Of a DNA stretch of 64,000 nucleotides, positions 34,012-43,357 are shown in pieces. This DNA is from Desulfovibrio sp. (GTDB taxonomy: Bacteria; Desulfobacterota; Desulfovibrionia; Desulfovibrionales; Desulfovibrionaceae), in the NCBI GenBank assembly GCA_031272715.1, contig JAISTH010000073.1, positions 48,973 through 112,972 on the forward strand, read 5' to 3'. Made by a program: the position numbers and the translations under genes. Numbering within the stretch: the first letter of the stretch is position 1; each line of letters begins with the position of its first letter. The notes beneath the pieces are model-generated. The model was not told the DNA's origin. It ran no database searches and worked only from the letters and a program-made list of their open reading frames with translations.

Positions 34012-35649
34012 ATGGACGTCAAGACCGAGATATTGGGCAAATACAACGCCAAGGTCTTCAAGAGCCGCAGGGACCACATCCTGCAGGTGGAGGCGGGGGA
34101 GGACGGGAAGGTCCAGGAGATCGCCGCCAACACCAGGGCCATTCCCGGCATCATGACCAACCGCGGCTGCTGCTACGCCGGCTGCAAGGGGGTCGTGGTG
34201 GGCCCCATCCGGGACGCGGTGACCATCACCCACGGGCCCATCGGCTGCGGCTTCTATTCCTGGGGAACCAGGCGCAACAAGGCCCGGGCCGGCGAGGACG
34301 GCAAGAACTTCATCCAGTACTGCTTCTCCACGGACATGCAGGAGTCGGACATCGTCTTCGGCGGGGACAAGAAGCTGCGGCAGGCCATCAAGGAGGCCGT
34401 GGACATCTTCCATCCCAAGGCGATCTTCATCTGCTCCACCTGTCCCGTGGGACTCATCGGCGACGACATCCACGCCGTGGCCGCGGAGGCGGAGAAGACC
34501 TACGGCATCCTCTGCCAGGCCTTCTCCTGCGAGGGATACAAGGGCGTGAGCCAGAGCGGCGGCCACCACATCGCCAACAACGGGCTCATGAAAAGGGTCA
34601 TCGGCAGCAGCGACCAGGCCCCCGCCGGGAAGCACTCCCTCAACCTGCTGGGGGAGTACAACATCGGCGGGGACGGCTGGGAGGTGGAGCGCCTGCTCGC
34701 CGCCATCGGCTACGAGGTGGTGTCGGTGTTCACGGGCAACGGGAGCGTCGCGGACATCGCAAGGTCCCACAAGGCCGACCTCAACCTGGTCCAGTGCCAC
34801 CGCTCCATCAACTACGTGGCGGAGATGATGAAGGCCGCCTACGGCACATCCTGGCTCAAGGTGAACTTCATCGGGATCGAGTCCGTGTGCCAGTCCCTGC
34901 GGGACATCGCCGCCTTCTTCGACGACCCCGAGATCGCGAGGCGGACCGAGGAGGTCATCGCCGCGGAGCTGGCCGACGTCGCCCCGGAAATGGAGCGGCT
35001 GAAGGAGCGGCTCTCCGGCAAGACCGCGGCCCTCTTCGTCGGCGGAAGCCGCTCCCACCACTACCAGTTCCTGCTCAGGGACCTCGGGGTGACCACGGTC
35101 CTTGCCGGATACGAGTTCGCCCACAGGGACGACTACGAAGGGCGCGAGGTGATCCCGGACATCAAGGAGGACGCCGACAGCAAGAACATCGAGACCCTTG
35201 AGATCGTCCAGGATCCGAAGCGCTACAGGGTCTTCCTCTCCCCGGAGCGCTACGAGGAGCTCAGGCGGACCATGGAGCTGGAGCGCTACAGCGGGATGAT
35301 CCGGGACATGCCCGACGGCTCCTACGTCGTGGACGACCTGAACCACTTCGAGACGGAGATGTTCGCCAAGGCCCTGAAACCGGACATCTTCTTCTCAGGC
35401 ATCAAGGACAAGTACGTTCTGCAGAAGGGGGGGACCCTCTCCCGCCAGCTGCACAGCTACGACTACAGCGGCCCCTATGCGGGCTTCCGCGGCGCCGTGA
35501 TCTTCGGCAGGGACCTGGTGATGGGGTGCTACGCCCCGGCCTGGTCCATGGTGATCCCGCCCTGGAAGGCGGCGCCATCGTCGAACCAGCAACCTCCGGA
35601 CGAAAAGGGCCGGAACGAGGGGACGGCAGGAGGCCCCAGCGATGCTTGA
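34012..35649 (+). CDS. nifD: Nitrogenase molybdenum-iron protein alpha chain
   Basis: This is a 545-residue alpha subunit. P-cluster cysteines are in NRGCCYAGCKG, HGPIGCGFYSWG and CSTCPVGLIGDD. The region GYEFAHRDDYEGREVIPDI is followed by an inserted segment of the type found in the group II/III (clostridial-like) alpha chains. The FeMo-cofactor histidine is in HSYDYSGPYAGF. It binds FeMo-co and half of the P-cluster and, with NifK, reduces N2. The last 25 residues or so (from APSSNQQPPDEKG) form an unusual polar tail that runs into the nifK start with an 8-bp overlap. Spacing from nifI2 is 8 bp. Confidence 0.97.
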   Translation: MDVKTEILGKYNAKVFKSRRDHILQVEAGEDGKVQEIAANTRAIPGIMTNRGCCYAGCKGVVVGPIRDAVTITHGPIGCGFYSWGTRRNKARAGEDGKNFIQYCFSTDMQESDIVFGGDKKLRQAIKEAVDIFHPKAIFICSTCPVGLIGDDIHAVAAEAEKTYGILCQAFSCEGYKGVSQSGGHHIANNGLMKRVIGSSDQAPAGKHSLNLLGEYNIGGDGWEVERLLAAIGYEVVSVFTGNGSVADIARSHKADLNLVQCHRSINYVAEMMKAAYGTSWLKVNFIGIESVCQSLRDIAAFFDDPEIARRTEEVIAAELADVAPEMERLKERLSGKTAALFVGGSRSHHYQFLLRDLGVTTVLAGYEFAHRDDYEGREVIPDIKEDADSKNIETLEIVQDPKRYRVFLSPERYEELRRTMELERYSGMIRDMPDGSYVVDDLNHFETEMFAKALKPDIFFSGIKDKYVLQKGGTLSRQLHSYDYSGPYAGFRGAVIFGRDLVMGCYAPAWSMVIPPWKAAPSSNQQPPDEKGRNEGTAGGPSDA

Positions 35650-37000
35650 TCTCACCCCCAAAACCCTTGCGGACCGCAAGGCCCTCAGGATCAACCCCTG
35701 CAAGACGTGCCAGCCCGTGGGGGCGCTCTACGCGGCCCTCGGCGTGCATCGCTGCATGCCCCACAGCCACGGCAGCCAGGGATGCGTCTCCTACCACCGC
35801 ACCTTCCTGACGCGGCACTTCAAGGAGCCGGCCATCGCGGCCTCCAGCTCCTTCACCGAGGGCGCGTCGGTCTTCGGCGGCGGCGCCAACCTGCGGGCCG
35901 CCGTGAAGAACATCTTCGACGTGTACGATCCCGACATCATCGCCGTGCACACCACGTGCCTCTCCGAGACCATCGGGGACGACCTGAACGCCTACATCCT
36001 CGAAATGGACATCCCCGACGACAAGCTGGTGGTCCACGCGAACACCCCCAGCTACGTGGGATCCCACGTCACCGGCTACGCCAACATGGTCGCCGGCTTC
36101 ATACGCTACCTCGCCGATCCCCGGGCCCCGAAGGGGGACAGGATCGCCGTCTTCCCGGGGTTCGTGAACCCCGGGGACATACGGGAACTCAAGCACCTCC
36201 TGGCCAGGATGGGGAAGGACTTCATCATGTTCCCCGACCAGTGCGGGGTCATGGACGCCCCCATGAAGGGCGTCTACGAGATGTATCCCGACGGCGGCAC
36301 CCCCATCGACGACGTCAGGGCCCTCGGGGGATGCCGGCACGTCTACGCCCTTGGACACGCCGCAAGCGAGGAGCCCGCGGACGTGCTGGACAAGAAGTGC
36401 CGCGTGCCCAACACGGTGCTGCCGCTGCCCGTCGGCGTCGCGGCGACGGACGCCTTCGTGATGGCCGTCGCGGCGGGAGGGGCCGTGCCCGAGGACATCG
36501 AGGACGAACGGGGCAGGCTCCTGGACCTGATGCTGGACGTCAATCCCCATCTCCACGAACGCAAGCTCGCCATCTTCGGGGATCCCGACACGGTGGCGGG
36601 GCTGACGGCCTTCGCCCTGGAACTGGGGATGCATCCGAAATTCGTCATCACGGGCACCCCCGGCGAAGCCTTCGTCCACAGGACCGAGGACATCCTCGCC
36701 GGGTACGGCGTCGGCGACTGCACCGTGAAGGCCGCCTCGGACCTCTTCGAACTCCACCAGATGGTCAAGAACCACCCGGTGGATCTGCTGGTCGGAAGTT
36801 CCTACGGCAAGCAGATCGCGAAGGCCGAGGACATCCCCTTCGTGCGCCTGGGCTTCCCCATCCTCGACCGCTACGCCCACTCCTACATGCCCATGGTGGG
36901 CTACAGGGGAGCCATGCGCATCGTGGAGCTGCTGGCCGGGGCGATCATGGACAGATACGACAGGGACTGCGCCGACGAGGACCTGGAAGCGGTGATGTGA
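35642..37000 (+). CDS. nifK: Nitrogenase molybdenum-iron protein beta chain
   Basis: The 452-residue beta subunit is the short form lacking the N-terminal extension of proteobacterial NifK, as in clostridial-type enzymes. P-cluster cysteines lie in INPCKTCQPVGAL, GSQGCVSYHRT and HTTCLSETIGDD. VGSHVTGYANM and IPFVRLGFPI further along fit NifK. It pairs with NifD as the alpha2beta2 tetramer. Its ATG overlaps nifD by 8 bp, with AGGAGG in the nifD tail region acting as the ribosome site. nifE follows after 45 bp. Confidence 0.97.
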   Translation: MLDLTPKTLADRKALRINPCKTCQPVGALYAALGVHRCMPHSHGSQGCVSYHRTFLTRHFKEPAIAASSSFTEGASVFGGGANLRAAVKNIFDVYDPDIIAVHTTCLSETIGDDLNAYILEMDIPDDKLVVHANTPSYVGSHVTGYANMVAGFIRYLADPRAPKGDRIAVFPGFVNPGDIRELKHLLARMGKDFIMFPDQCGVMDAPMKGVYEMYPDGGTPIDDVRALGGCRHVYALGHAASEEPADVLDKKCRVPNTVLPLPVGVAATDAFVMAVAAGGAVPEDIEDERGRLLDLMLDVNPHLHERKLAIFGDPDTVAGLTAFALELGMHPKFVITGTPGEAFVHRTEDILAGYGVGDCTVKAASDLFELHQMVKNHPVDLLVGSSYGKQIAKAEDIPFVRLGFPILDRYAHSYMPMVGYRGAMRIVELLAGAIMDRYDRDCADEDLEAVM

Positions 37001-37045
37001 CGTCGGGATCGGCGCCCTTGGCCGACCCGGAAGGAGAAAGAACGC

Positions 37046-38383
37046 GTGTACGCCCAGATACTCGAGGAGCGCAGGCAGTCCATAGGCACCGGCGGGGACG
37101 TCGGCCGGACCCGGAGCATCCGCTGCGAGACGGCCAGCGTCTCCGGGGCCGTGAGCCAGCGGGCCTGCGTCTATTGCGGGGCCCGCGTGGTCCTCAATCC
37201 CATCACGGACGCCTTCCACCTCGTCCACGGCCCCATCGGCTGCGCCAGCTACACCTGGGACATCCGGGGGAGCCTGAGCAGCGGGTCCGAACTCTACCGC
37301 AACAGCTTCTCCACGGATCTGCAGGAGCGGGACGTCATCTTCGGCGGCGCGGAGAAGCTCGCCCGGGCCATAGATGAGGCCGTGGAACGGTACCGGCCGC
37401 CCCTGATCTTCGTGTACTGCACCTGCATCGTCGGGGTCATCGGGGACGACGTCGACGCCGTGTGCCGGAGCGCCGAGGCGCGGCACGGCGTGCGGGTCAT
37501 CCCCGTGAAGGCGCCGGGCTTCTCCGGCAGCAAGTCCACGGGCTACCGCCTGGCCTGCGAGGCCCTGATGAAGCTTCTGGAAGGGCACGAGTGGGACGGC
37601 GAGAGGGAAGGCGTGAACATCCTCGGGGACTACAACCTCGCCGGGGAGATGTGGATCATCGTCGGCTACATGCGGCGTCTCGGCATCCCGGTCGCGGCCA
37701 CCTTCACCGGGGACGCGTCCTTCGAGCGTCTCCTGCGCGCCCCGAGGGCGCGTCTCAACGTGGTCCAGTGCGCCGGCTCCATGATGTATCTGGCCAACCT
37801 CATGGAGGAGACCTTCGGCATCCCCTGGGTGAAGGCGAGCTTCTTCGGTCTCGAGGACACCTCGACCGCATTGCGGCAGGTTGCGGATCTCGTGGGGGAC
37901 GACGAGATCCGCCGCAGGGCCCGGGAGTTCACCGAGGAACGGTCCCGGGAGACGGCGAAGCTGGTCGGCCCCTACCATGGGCGCCTTGCGGGGAAAAGGG
38001 CGGCGATTTTCGTCGGGGGCGGCTTCAAGGCCATCTCCCTGGTCAGGCAGTTCAGGGAGATGGGGATGGAGACGGTGCTGGTGGGCACCCAGACCGGCAA
38101 GGCCGACGAATACGAGGTGCTGGGCAGGCTCGTGGGTCCGGACACGGTGATCCTGGACGACGCGAATCCCGCGGAGCTCGAGCGGTTCCTCGTGGAACGG
38201 GGGGCCGACATCCTGGTGGGCGGCGTCAAGGAGCGGCCGCTGGCCTACAAGCTCGGCATAGCCTTCTGCGACCACAACCACGAACGCAAGCATGCCCTGG
38301 CGGGCTACGAGGGAGTGGAGAACTTCACCCGCGAGGTGGCCTCCTCCATCCTGAGCCCCGTCTGGCGGCACGCACGAGGGTAG
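37046..38383 (+). CDS. nifE: FeMo-cofactor scaffold protein NifE
   Basis: The 445-residue NifD paralogue starts at GTG 37046 behind AAGGAGAAAG. It has CVYCGARVVLNPI, HGPIGCASYTWDIRG and CTCIVGVIGDD, positions equal to the NifD cluster cysteines, but lacks the FeMo-co histidine motif of NifD. With NifN it forms the scaffold on which NifB-co is turned into FeMo-co with Mo and homocitrate. The gene follows nifK after 45 bp and precedes the fused nifN-nifB by 4 bp. VnfE-type scaffolds are similar, but no vanadium nitrogenase genes are seen. Confidence 0.95.
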   Translation: MYAQILEERRQSIGTGGDVGRTRSIRCETASVSGAVSQRACVYCGARVVLNPITDAFHLVHGPIGCASYTWDIRGSLSSGSELYRNSFSTDLQERDVIFGGAEKLARAIDEAVERYRPPLIFVYCTCIVGVIGDDVDAVCRSAEARHGVRVIPVKAPGFSGSKSTGYRLACEALMKLLEGHEWDGEREGVNILGDYNLAGEMWIIVGYMRRLGIPVAATFTGDASFERLLRAPRARLNVVQCAGSMMYLANLMEETFGIPWVKASFFGLEDTSTALRQVADLVGDDEIRRRAREFTEERSRETAKLVGPYHGRLAGKRAAIFVGGGFKAISLVRQFREMGMETVLVGTQTGKADEYEVLGRLVGPDTVILDDANPAELERFLVERGADILVGGVKERPLAYKLGIAFCDHNHERKHALAGYEGVENFTREVASSILSPVWRHARG

Positions 38384-38387
38384 CGAC

Positions 38388-41099
38388 ATGGGATCCATGG
38401 TCAACTGCAACGTCAACCCCTGCAAGATGTGCATGCCCATGGGGACGGTGACCGCCTTCCTCGGCATCGCCGGCTGCATGAACATCCTGCACGGATCCCA
38501 GGGCTGCAGCACCTACATACGCCGTCACATGGCCACGCACTACAACGAGCCCGTGGACGTGGCCTCCTCCTCCCTGACGGAGGAGGGGACGGTCTTCGGC
38601 GGCGAGGCCAACCTCGTGAAGGGCCTGGACAACCTCATCCGCCAGTACGACCCTTCGGTGGTGGCCGTCTCCACGACCTGTCTCGCCGAGACCATCGGCG
38701 AGAACGTCCCGGACATGCTGGCCCGGTACCGGGAGAGCCGTCCGGAATGCCGGACGAGGATCGTCCAGGTCTCCTCCGCGGGCTACGCCGGCACCCAGTT
38801 CGAGGGGTGGTTCAGGGCCGTCCACGCCCTCGTGGCCCAGGTCCCCATGGACGGGACTCCCCACGACGGGATCAACGTGGTGACGGGGCCCATCAGCTGC
38901 GCCGACACCCGGGCCCTCAAGGACCTGCTGGCAGGCGCCGGCCTGCGTTTCACCCTCGTGCCGGACATCTCGGACACCCTGGACGGGCGGCACGCGCCGG
39001 AATACAGCCGGCTCCCCCGGGGCGGGACCGGGATCGAGGACATCTCCCGGATGGCCGGGGCGCGAGGGACGCTGGAACTCTCCACCTTCGTCGACGACTC
39101 CTGGTCTCCCGGGCGGCTTCTCCAGGAACGCCACGGCGTCCCCCTCCTGCGATGCCCCATGCCCGTGGGGCTCAGGGACGCCGACGCCTTCCTGAAGGCG
39201 ATCGAGGGGCTTGGGGGGACCGTGGGGACGCGGGTGCGGGACGACCGTGGCCGGTTCCTGGACGCCATGATAGACGCCCACAAATACAGCGCCCTCGGGC
39301 GGGCCGCGATCTTCGGGGAGCCGGATTTCGCGTACGGCATGACCCGGCTCTGCTGCGAGAACGGCATCGTGCCCATGGTGGTGGCCACGGGCAGCCACTG
39401 CCCGTCCCTCGAGAAGCTCCTCGGGGAGGAGACCCGGGAACTTGCCGAAACCATGCAGCTGCCTCCCTGCCGCTTCCTCCCCTTCGCGGACTTCGACGCC
39501 ATCGAGAACGCCGTGGTGGAGACCGGGGCCAATCTGCTGATCGGCAGTTCCGACGGCAGGCGCATCGCCGCGAAGCACGCCCTGCCCCTCGTGCGCTGCG
39601 CCTTCCCGGTGCACGACCACATGGGCGGCCAGCGGGTGCGGATCCTCGGCTTCGAGGGCGGGACGGCGATGCTGGACAGGCTCGCCAACGCCCTGATCTC
39701 GAGGCGGGATGCGCAATTCCGCAAGACCGCAAGGGACCTCCATTTCCGTCCCCTGGTCGAGGAAGAGGAGATGGAGCGGCCCATGGCGGCCGGCGACGCC
39801 AGGACCGGGGACGGCGTCGACGTGGCGCGACGCAACGCCCGCAGGACCCTGACCCATCCCTGCTTCACCGAGTCCAGCTGCCGCACCGCGGCCCGTATCC
39901 ATCTGCCGGTCGCTCCCGCCTGCAACATCTCCTGCAACTACTGCGTGCGGTCCTTCGACTGCGTCAACGAGAGCCGCCCCGGCGTGACCAGCAAGGTGCT
40001 CTCCCCCCGGGAGGCCCTCGAACGGTACCTGCAGGTCAAGGCGCGGATGCCGAATCTCACGGTCGCGGGCATCGCCGGCCCGGGGGACGCCCTGGCCAAC
40101 TTCAAGGCGACGCGGGAGACCCTGCGCCTGGTGCGGGAGGCGGATCCCGACGTGACCTTCTGCCTTTCCACGAACGGTCTGCTGCTGCCGCTGCATGCGC
40201 AAGAATTGTGCCAACTTGACGTGAGCCACGTCACCGTCACCGTCAACGCCGTGGATCCGGCCATAGGCGCCCGCATCTACCGGGAGGTGGACTACATGGG
40301 CGTCCGCCACGAGGGGGAGCAGGGCGCGGCCATCCTGATGGCGAACCAGCTCGCGGGAATCGCGATGCTGGTCCGCGCCGGCGTCGTGTGCAAGGTGAAC
40401 GTGGTCATGGTCAAGGGGGTCAACGACGGCCACGTGGAGGACATCGTGCGCCGGGTCAGGGGGCTCGGGGCCACCATCGCCAACATCATGCAGATGATCC
40501 CGGTGTCCGGAAGCGTCTTCGAGGGGATGCCCCTGGTGAGCAACAAGGAACTCACGGTCCTGCGCAAGCGCTGCGAGGGGATCATGCCCCAGATGCACCA
40601 TTGCCAGCACTGCCGGGCCGACGCCGTGGGGCTGCTGGGGGAGGACAGGTCGGCGATCCTTTTCGGGGGGGCCGCGTCGAAGCCAGGGCCGATCGTGGAA
40701 AAATCCGAGGCCCAAGGGCCGCGGAAAGCCCGCAGGATCGCGGTGGCGTCCAGAAGCGGCGTCGTGGTGGACCAGCACTTCGGTTTTGCGGACCAGTTCT
40801 ACATCTACGAGAGCGACGGATCCGACACGCGCCTGCTGGAGGCCCGTCACATCGGGAAGGGGCCCGGAGGGTGCGGCATGTGCGGCCAAGGTGGCGGCCG
40901 GGGGGACGGCGCCAAGGGTCTCGATGCGGGGAAGATCGCGAAGGCCTTGGCCGCGGTGTCGGACTGCGAGGCCGTGCTGGCCATGCGGATCGGGGAGTCT
41001 CCCCGGCGTCAGCTCGCGGATCGCGGCATCGCCGTGTTCGCCACCTGCGACGACATCGACAGGGCGGTGCGGGAGGCGGCAACGGCCTGCAATGGATAG
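38388..41099 (+). CDS. nifN-B: Fused NifN-NifB with C-terminal NifX-like domain
   Basis: The 903-residue protein joins three units. Residues 1-450 are NifN (NPCKMCMPMGTVTAFLGIAGC and LHGSQGCSTYIRRH), the NifE partner. Residues about 490-760 are NifB, a radical SAM enzyme with C512, C516 and C519 (CNISCNYC) and the VRSFDCVNESRPGV extension that binds extra Fe-S clusters. Residues from about 782 are a NifX/NafY-like cofactor-binding domain (RIAVASRSGVVVDQHFGFA). A polar linker from 455 to 490 joins the first two. The fusion, also known in Clostridium pasteurianum, would pass NifB-co from its maker straight to the scaffold. It overlaps nifV(omega) by 8 bp. Confidence 0.95.
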   Translation: MGSMVNCNVNPCKMCMPMGTVTAFLGIAGCMNILHGSQGCSTYIRRHMATHYNEPVDVASSSLTEEGTVFGGEANLVKGLDNLIRQYDPSVVAVSTTCLAETIGENVPDMLARYRESRPECRTRIVQVSSAGYAGTQFEGWFRAVHALVAQVPMDGTPHDGINVVTGPISCADTRALKDLLAGAGLRFTLVPDISDTLDGRHAPEYSRLPRGGTGIEDISRMAGARGTLELSTFVDDSWSPGRLLQERHGVPLLRCPMPVGLRDADAFLKAIEGLGGTVGTRVRDDRGRFLDAMIDAHKYSALGRAAIFGEPDFAYGMTRLCCENGIVPMVVATGSHCPSLEKLLGEETRELAETMQLPPCRFLPFADFDAIENAVVETGANLLIGSSDGRRIAAKHALPLVRCAFPVHDHMGGQRVRILGFEGGTAMLDRLANALISRRDAQFRKTARDLHFRPLVEEEEMERPMAAGDARTGDGVDVARRNARRTLTHPCFTESSCRTAARIHLPVAPACNISCNYCVRSFDCVNESRPGVTSKVLSPREALERYLQVKARMPNLTVAGIAGPGDALANFKATRETLRLVREADPDVTFCLSTNGLLLPLHAQELCQLDVSHVTVTVNAVDPAIGARIYREVDYMGVRHEGEQGAAILMANQLAGIAMLVRAGVVCKVNVVMVKGVNDGHVEDIVRRVRGLGATIANIMQMIPVSGSVFEGMPLVSNKELTVLRKRCEGIMPQMHHCQHCRADAVGLLGEDRSAILFGGAASKPGPIVEKSEAQGPRKARRIAVASRSGVVVDQHFGFADQFYIYESDGSDTRLLEARHIGKGPGGCGMCGQGGGRGDGAKGLDAGKIAKALAAVSDCEAVLAMRIGESPRRQLADRGIAVFATCDDIDRAVREAATACNG

Positions 41100-41904
41100 C
41101 CGGGAAAGGATCCTGGACGCGACCCTCGCCTGTCTCGAGGCGGATGGCCGCCACGTGCCTCCCGAGCGGAAAGCGGCATGGCATCGTCTCCTTGACCGTC
41201 TGTGTGTCGGCGAGGCGACCCCAGTTCCGATCGTGGAAATTCCGAGTGTTGCGAAAGGGCTTCCATCCCTTCCGGACGGCCCGGTGTGCCTGCGCGGGCT
41301 GGACGACGTCTTCCTGCGGGACGACTGGGAAGAGTTCCTTTTGGACCAGTGTCGCGCGAAGAATGTGCTGGCGATCGCCTTCGGGAATCGGCTCGGGTGT
41401 GGGACGGCCCTCGGCGTCTCCTGGTGTCTCGCGGGAGGGCGGGGTCTGTGTGCGGCCTTCGCGGGGACCGGCGGGCTTCCGGCGCTCGAGGAGACCGTCA
41501 TGGCGCTGCACGTCGACGGATCCTTCCATGGCGACACGCGGGCATTGTCCGACATGCGGGAGTGGTTCGAGGAGGAGACCGGGCAATCTCTCCCCGGAGG
41601 GAAGGCCGTCGTGGGATCCCTGATCTTCGCCGTGGAGTCCGGAATCCACGTGGACGGCATCGCCAAGGATCCGAGGCTCTACGAGCCCTTCCCTCCGGAA
41701 CTCGTTGGAGGCAGGCGCAGGCTCTGCCTCGGGACGCATTCCGGGAGGACGTCCCTTGAGATCTGCTGCGGACTGCTGGGCCTTCCGCTGGACGGGGACC
41801 GCATCGACGCGATGCTGGACCGGGTACGGGAACTGGGCGCGGAGCGCGAACGGCCCCTGTTCCCGGAGGAGATCGCGGACATCGTCGGGGCGGCCGCGAG
41901 GTGA
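41092..41904 (+). CDS. nifV(omega): Homocitrate synthase, omega (C-terminal) subunit
   Basis: The 270-residue protein lacks the N-terminal catalytic barrel start of homocitrate synthase. It resembles the later part of the barrel and the linker region, with AFGNRLGCGTALGVSW, NTT-like FAGTGGLPALEETVMALH, SLIFAVESGIHVDGI and LGTHSGRTSL, the motifs after the active site in isopropylmalate/homocitrate synthases. Starting at ATG 41092 it overlaps nifN-B by 8 bp, and its end overlaps the alpha-subunit gene by 4 bp. A split nifV with omega first is known in C. pasteurianum. With the alpha subunit it should make the R-homocitrate ligand of FeMo-co. Confidence 0.88.
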   Translation: MDSRERILDATLACLEADGRHVPPERKAAWHRLLDRLCVGEATPVPIVEIPSVAKGLPSLPDGPVCLRGLDDVFLRDDWEEFLLDQCRAKNVLAIAFGNRLGCGTALGVSWCLAGGRGLCAAFAGTGGLPALEETVMALHVDGSFHGDTRALSDMREWFEEETGQSLPGGKAVVGSLIFAVESGIHVDGIAKDPRLYEPFPPELVGGRRRLCLGTHSGRTSLEICCGLLGLPLDGDRIDAMLDRVRELGAERERPLFPEEIADIVGAAAR

Positions 41905-42746
41905 CGGTGTCCAGGGCGACCCTGTGCGACACGACGCTCCGCGATGGCGGCCAGGCGCCGGGCTACGCCTTCTCCCTTGCGACGAGGGTCCGTCTCGCGG
42001 GCATCCTGGACGCGGCCGGGGTCACCCAGATAGAGGCCGGCGTGCCCGTGGCGGGCAAAAACGAGGTGGAGACGATCCGGGCGGTGCGGGACGCGTGCGC
42101 CCGCGCCCGCATATCCGGCTGGAACAGGGCGAGGCCCGAGGACGTCAGGGCATCCCTCGCCTGCGGCGTGGACATCGTGCACATCTGCCTTCCCGTCGCG
42201 CCGGTCCAGATGTCCACCAAGCTCGGACTCTCCCCCGACGCCGCCGTGCGCCGCTATCTCGACTGCGTCCGCATGGCCCTTGACGGCGGGGCCGTGGTCG
42301 TGGCGGGCCTCGAGGACGTGTCCCGGGCGGAACCGGCCTTCATGGTCTCCCTGGCGGAGCGTCTCAGGGAGGAGGGAGTGATGCGGGTGCGTCTCAGCGA
42401 CACGGTGGGGGTGCTGACGCCGGCAAGGACGCAGGCGCTTGTGCGCAGGATGGCGGCGCTGGGGCTCGAGGTCGAGATCCACGCCCACGACGATCTTGGC
42501 ATGGCTCTTGCGAATTCCCTGTGCGCGGTCCTTGCCGGCGCGACCGTCGTGGACACGACTCTCGGCGGCATCGGCGAGCGGGCGGGGAACTGCCCCATGG
42601 GGGCCTTCGTCCATGTGGCCTCCCTTGCGGGACTTGAAACGGACGTCACGTGGGAGCGGGCCGCGCAGGCGGAAAGCGAGGCGAGCCCGATGCTCCGGCG
42701 TGACGAGGCGGGAGCGGAACGATGGAGCATGCCATGGACGCCGTGA
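41901..42746 (+). CDS. nifV(alpha): Homocitrate synthase, alpha (catalytic) subunit
   Basis: The 281-residue protein has the catalytic half of homocitrate synthase: CDTTLRDGGQAPGYAF with the metal-binding aspartate and general arginine, IEAGVPVAGKNEV, RLSDTVGVLTP, and HAHDDLGMALANSL with the metal histidines, then VDTTLGGIGERAGNCP. GTG 41901 overlaps the omega gene stop by 4 bp. It condenses acetyl-CoA with 2-oxoglutarate. The usual RDGEQ at the active site reads RDGGQ, and the residue after it is the point to check. It overlaps the following AnfO-like gene by 25 bp. Confidence 0.9.
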   Translation: MTVSRATLCDTTLRDGGQAPGYAFSLATRVRLAGILDAAGVTQIEAGVPVAGKNEVETIRAVRDACARARISGWNRARPEDVRASLACGVDIVHICLPVAPVQMSTKLGLSPDAAVRRYLDCVRMALDGGAVVVAGLEDVSRAEPAFMVSLAERLREEGVMRVRLSDTVGVLTPARTQALVRRMAALGLEVEIHAHDDLGMALANSLCAVLAGATVVDTTLGGIGERAGNCPMGAFVHVASLAGLETDVTWERAAQAESEASPMLRRDEAGAERWSMPWTP

Positions 42747-43351
42747 GCGTCGCGGTGATGGAAAGGCCGGACGGCTATCTCGCGCCTCTTGCGGGGGACG
42801 TCGTCGTCGCGATCTACAGGCGGTCCTCCGAAGGGTGGTCCCGGGAGGTCGAGGGGGAGTGCAGGCTCGATGCAGGGGCGGGTCTTGCGGGGATGCGGGA
42901 GGGTCTGCGGGGACTCGTCCCCCTTCTCGGGACGGCCCGCATCGTCGTGGCAAGGGAAGTGGGGGGCGTCGCGGTGTCGATGCTGGATCAGCGGGGTTTC
43001 CGGCTGTGCGGGATGGATCGTTTCGACGCGGGGTGTCTCGACGCCCTGTGCGAGGAGATCCGGTCCGGGGAGGAAGAAGGGGATGTGCGCGTCCCGCCCC
43101 GTCCGGTGGAGACGGACGTCCCGGGCCGCTACGTCTGCGATCTCACGGCGATTTTGCGGGACCATCCCGAACTCAGTTCCAAGAAGGTGCTGCGGCCCTT
43201 TCTGGACACGACCCCCTTCGTGGAACTCGAGGTGCGTTTCGGGCACGTGCCGCCCTGGCTGCCGGAGGAATTGGACCGGCGGGGCCTTTCCTGGGACGAC
43301 GATCCGGATCGGGACAGCATGCGGATCTTCCCAAAAAATTGCACCCCATAA
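42722..43351 (+). CDS. AnfO-family nitrogenase accessory protein
   Basis: The 209-residue protein has an N-terminal beta-rich half with LLGTARIVVAREVGGVAVSMLDQRGFRL. The C-terminal half has GRYVCDLTAILRDHPELSSKKVLRPFL (quoted in part), FVELEVRFGHVPPWLPEEL. These two patterns match the AnfO family, named from the iron-only nitrogenase cluster, where it supports the cofactor or enzyme by an unknown mechanism. No anfG or vnfG is present here, so the protein seems to serve a Mo nitrogenase. ATG 42722 overlaps nifV(alpha) by 25 bp; ATG 42734 with GGAG upstream is an alternative. It closes the nif operon and converges on tunR with 6 bp between. Confidence 0.72.
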   Translation: MEHAMDAVSVAVMERPDGYLAPLAGDVVVAIYRRSSEGWSREVEGECRLDAGAGLAGMREGLRGLVPLLGTARIVVAREVGGVAVSMLDQRGFRLCGMDRFDAGCLDALCEEIRSGEEEGDVRVPPRPVETDVPGRYVCDLTAILRDHPELSSKKVLRPFLDTTPFVELEVRFGHVPPWLPEELDRRGLSWDDDPDRDSMRIFPKNCTP

Positions 43352-43357
43352 AGTCTG

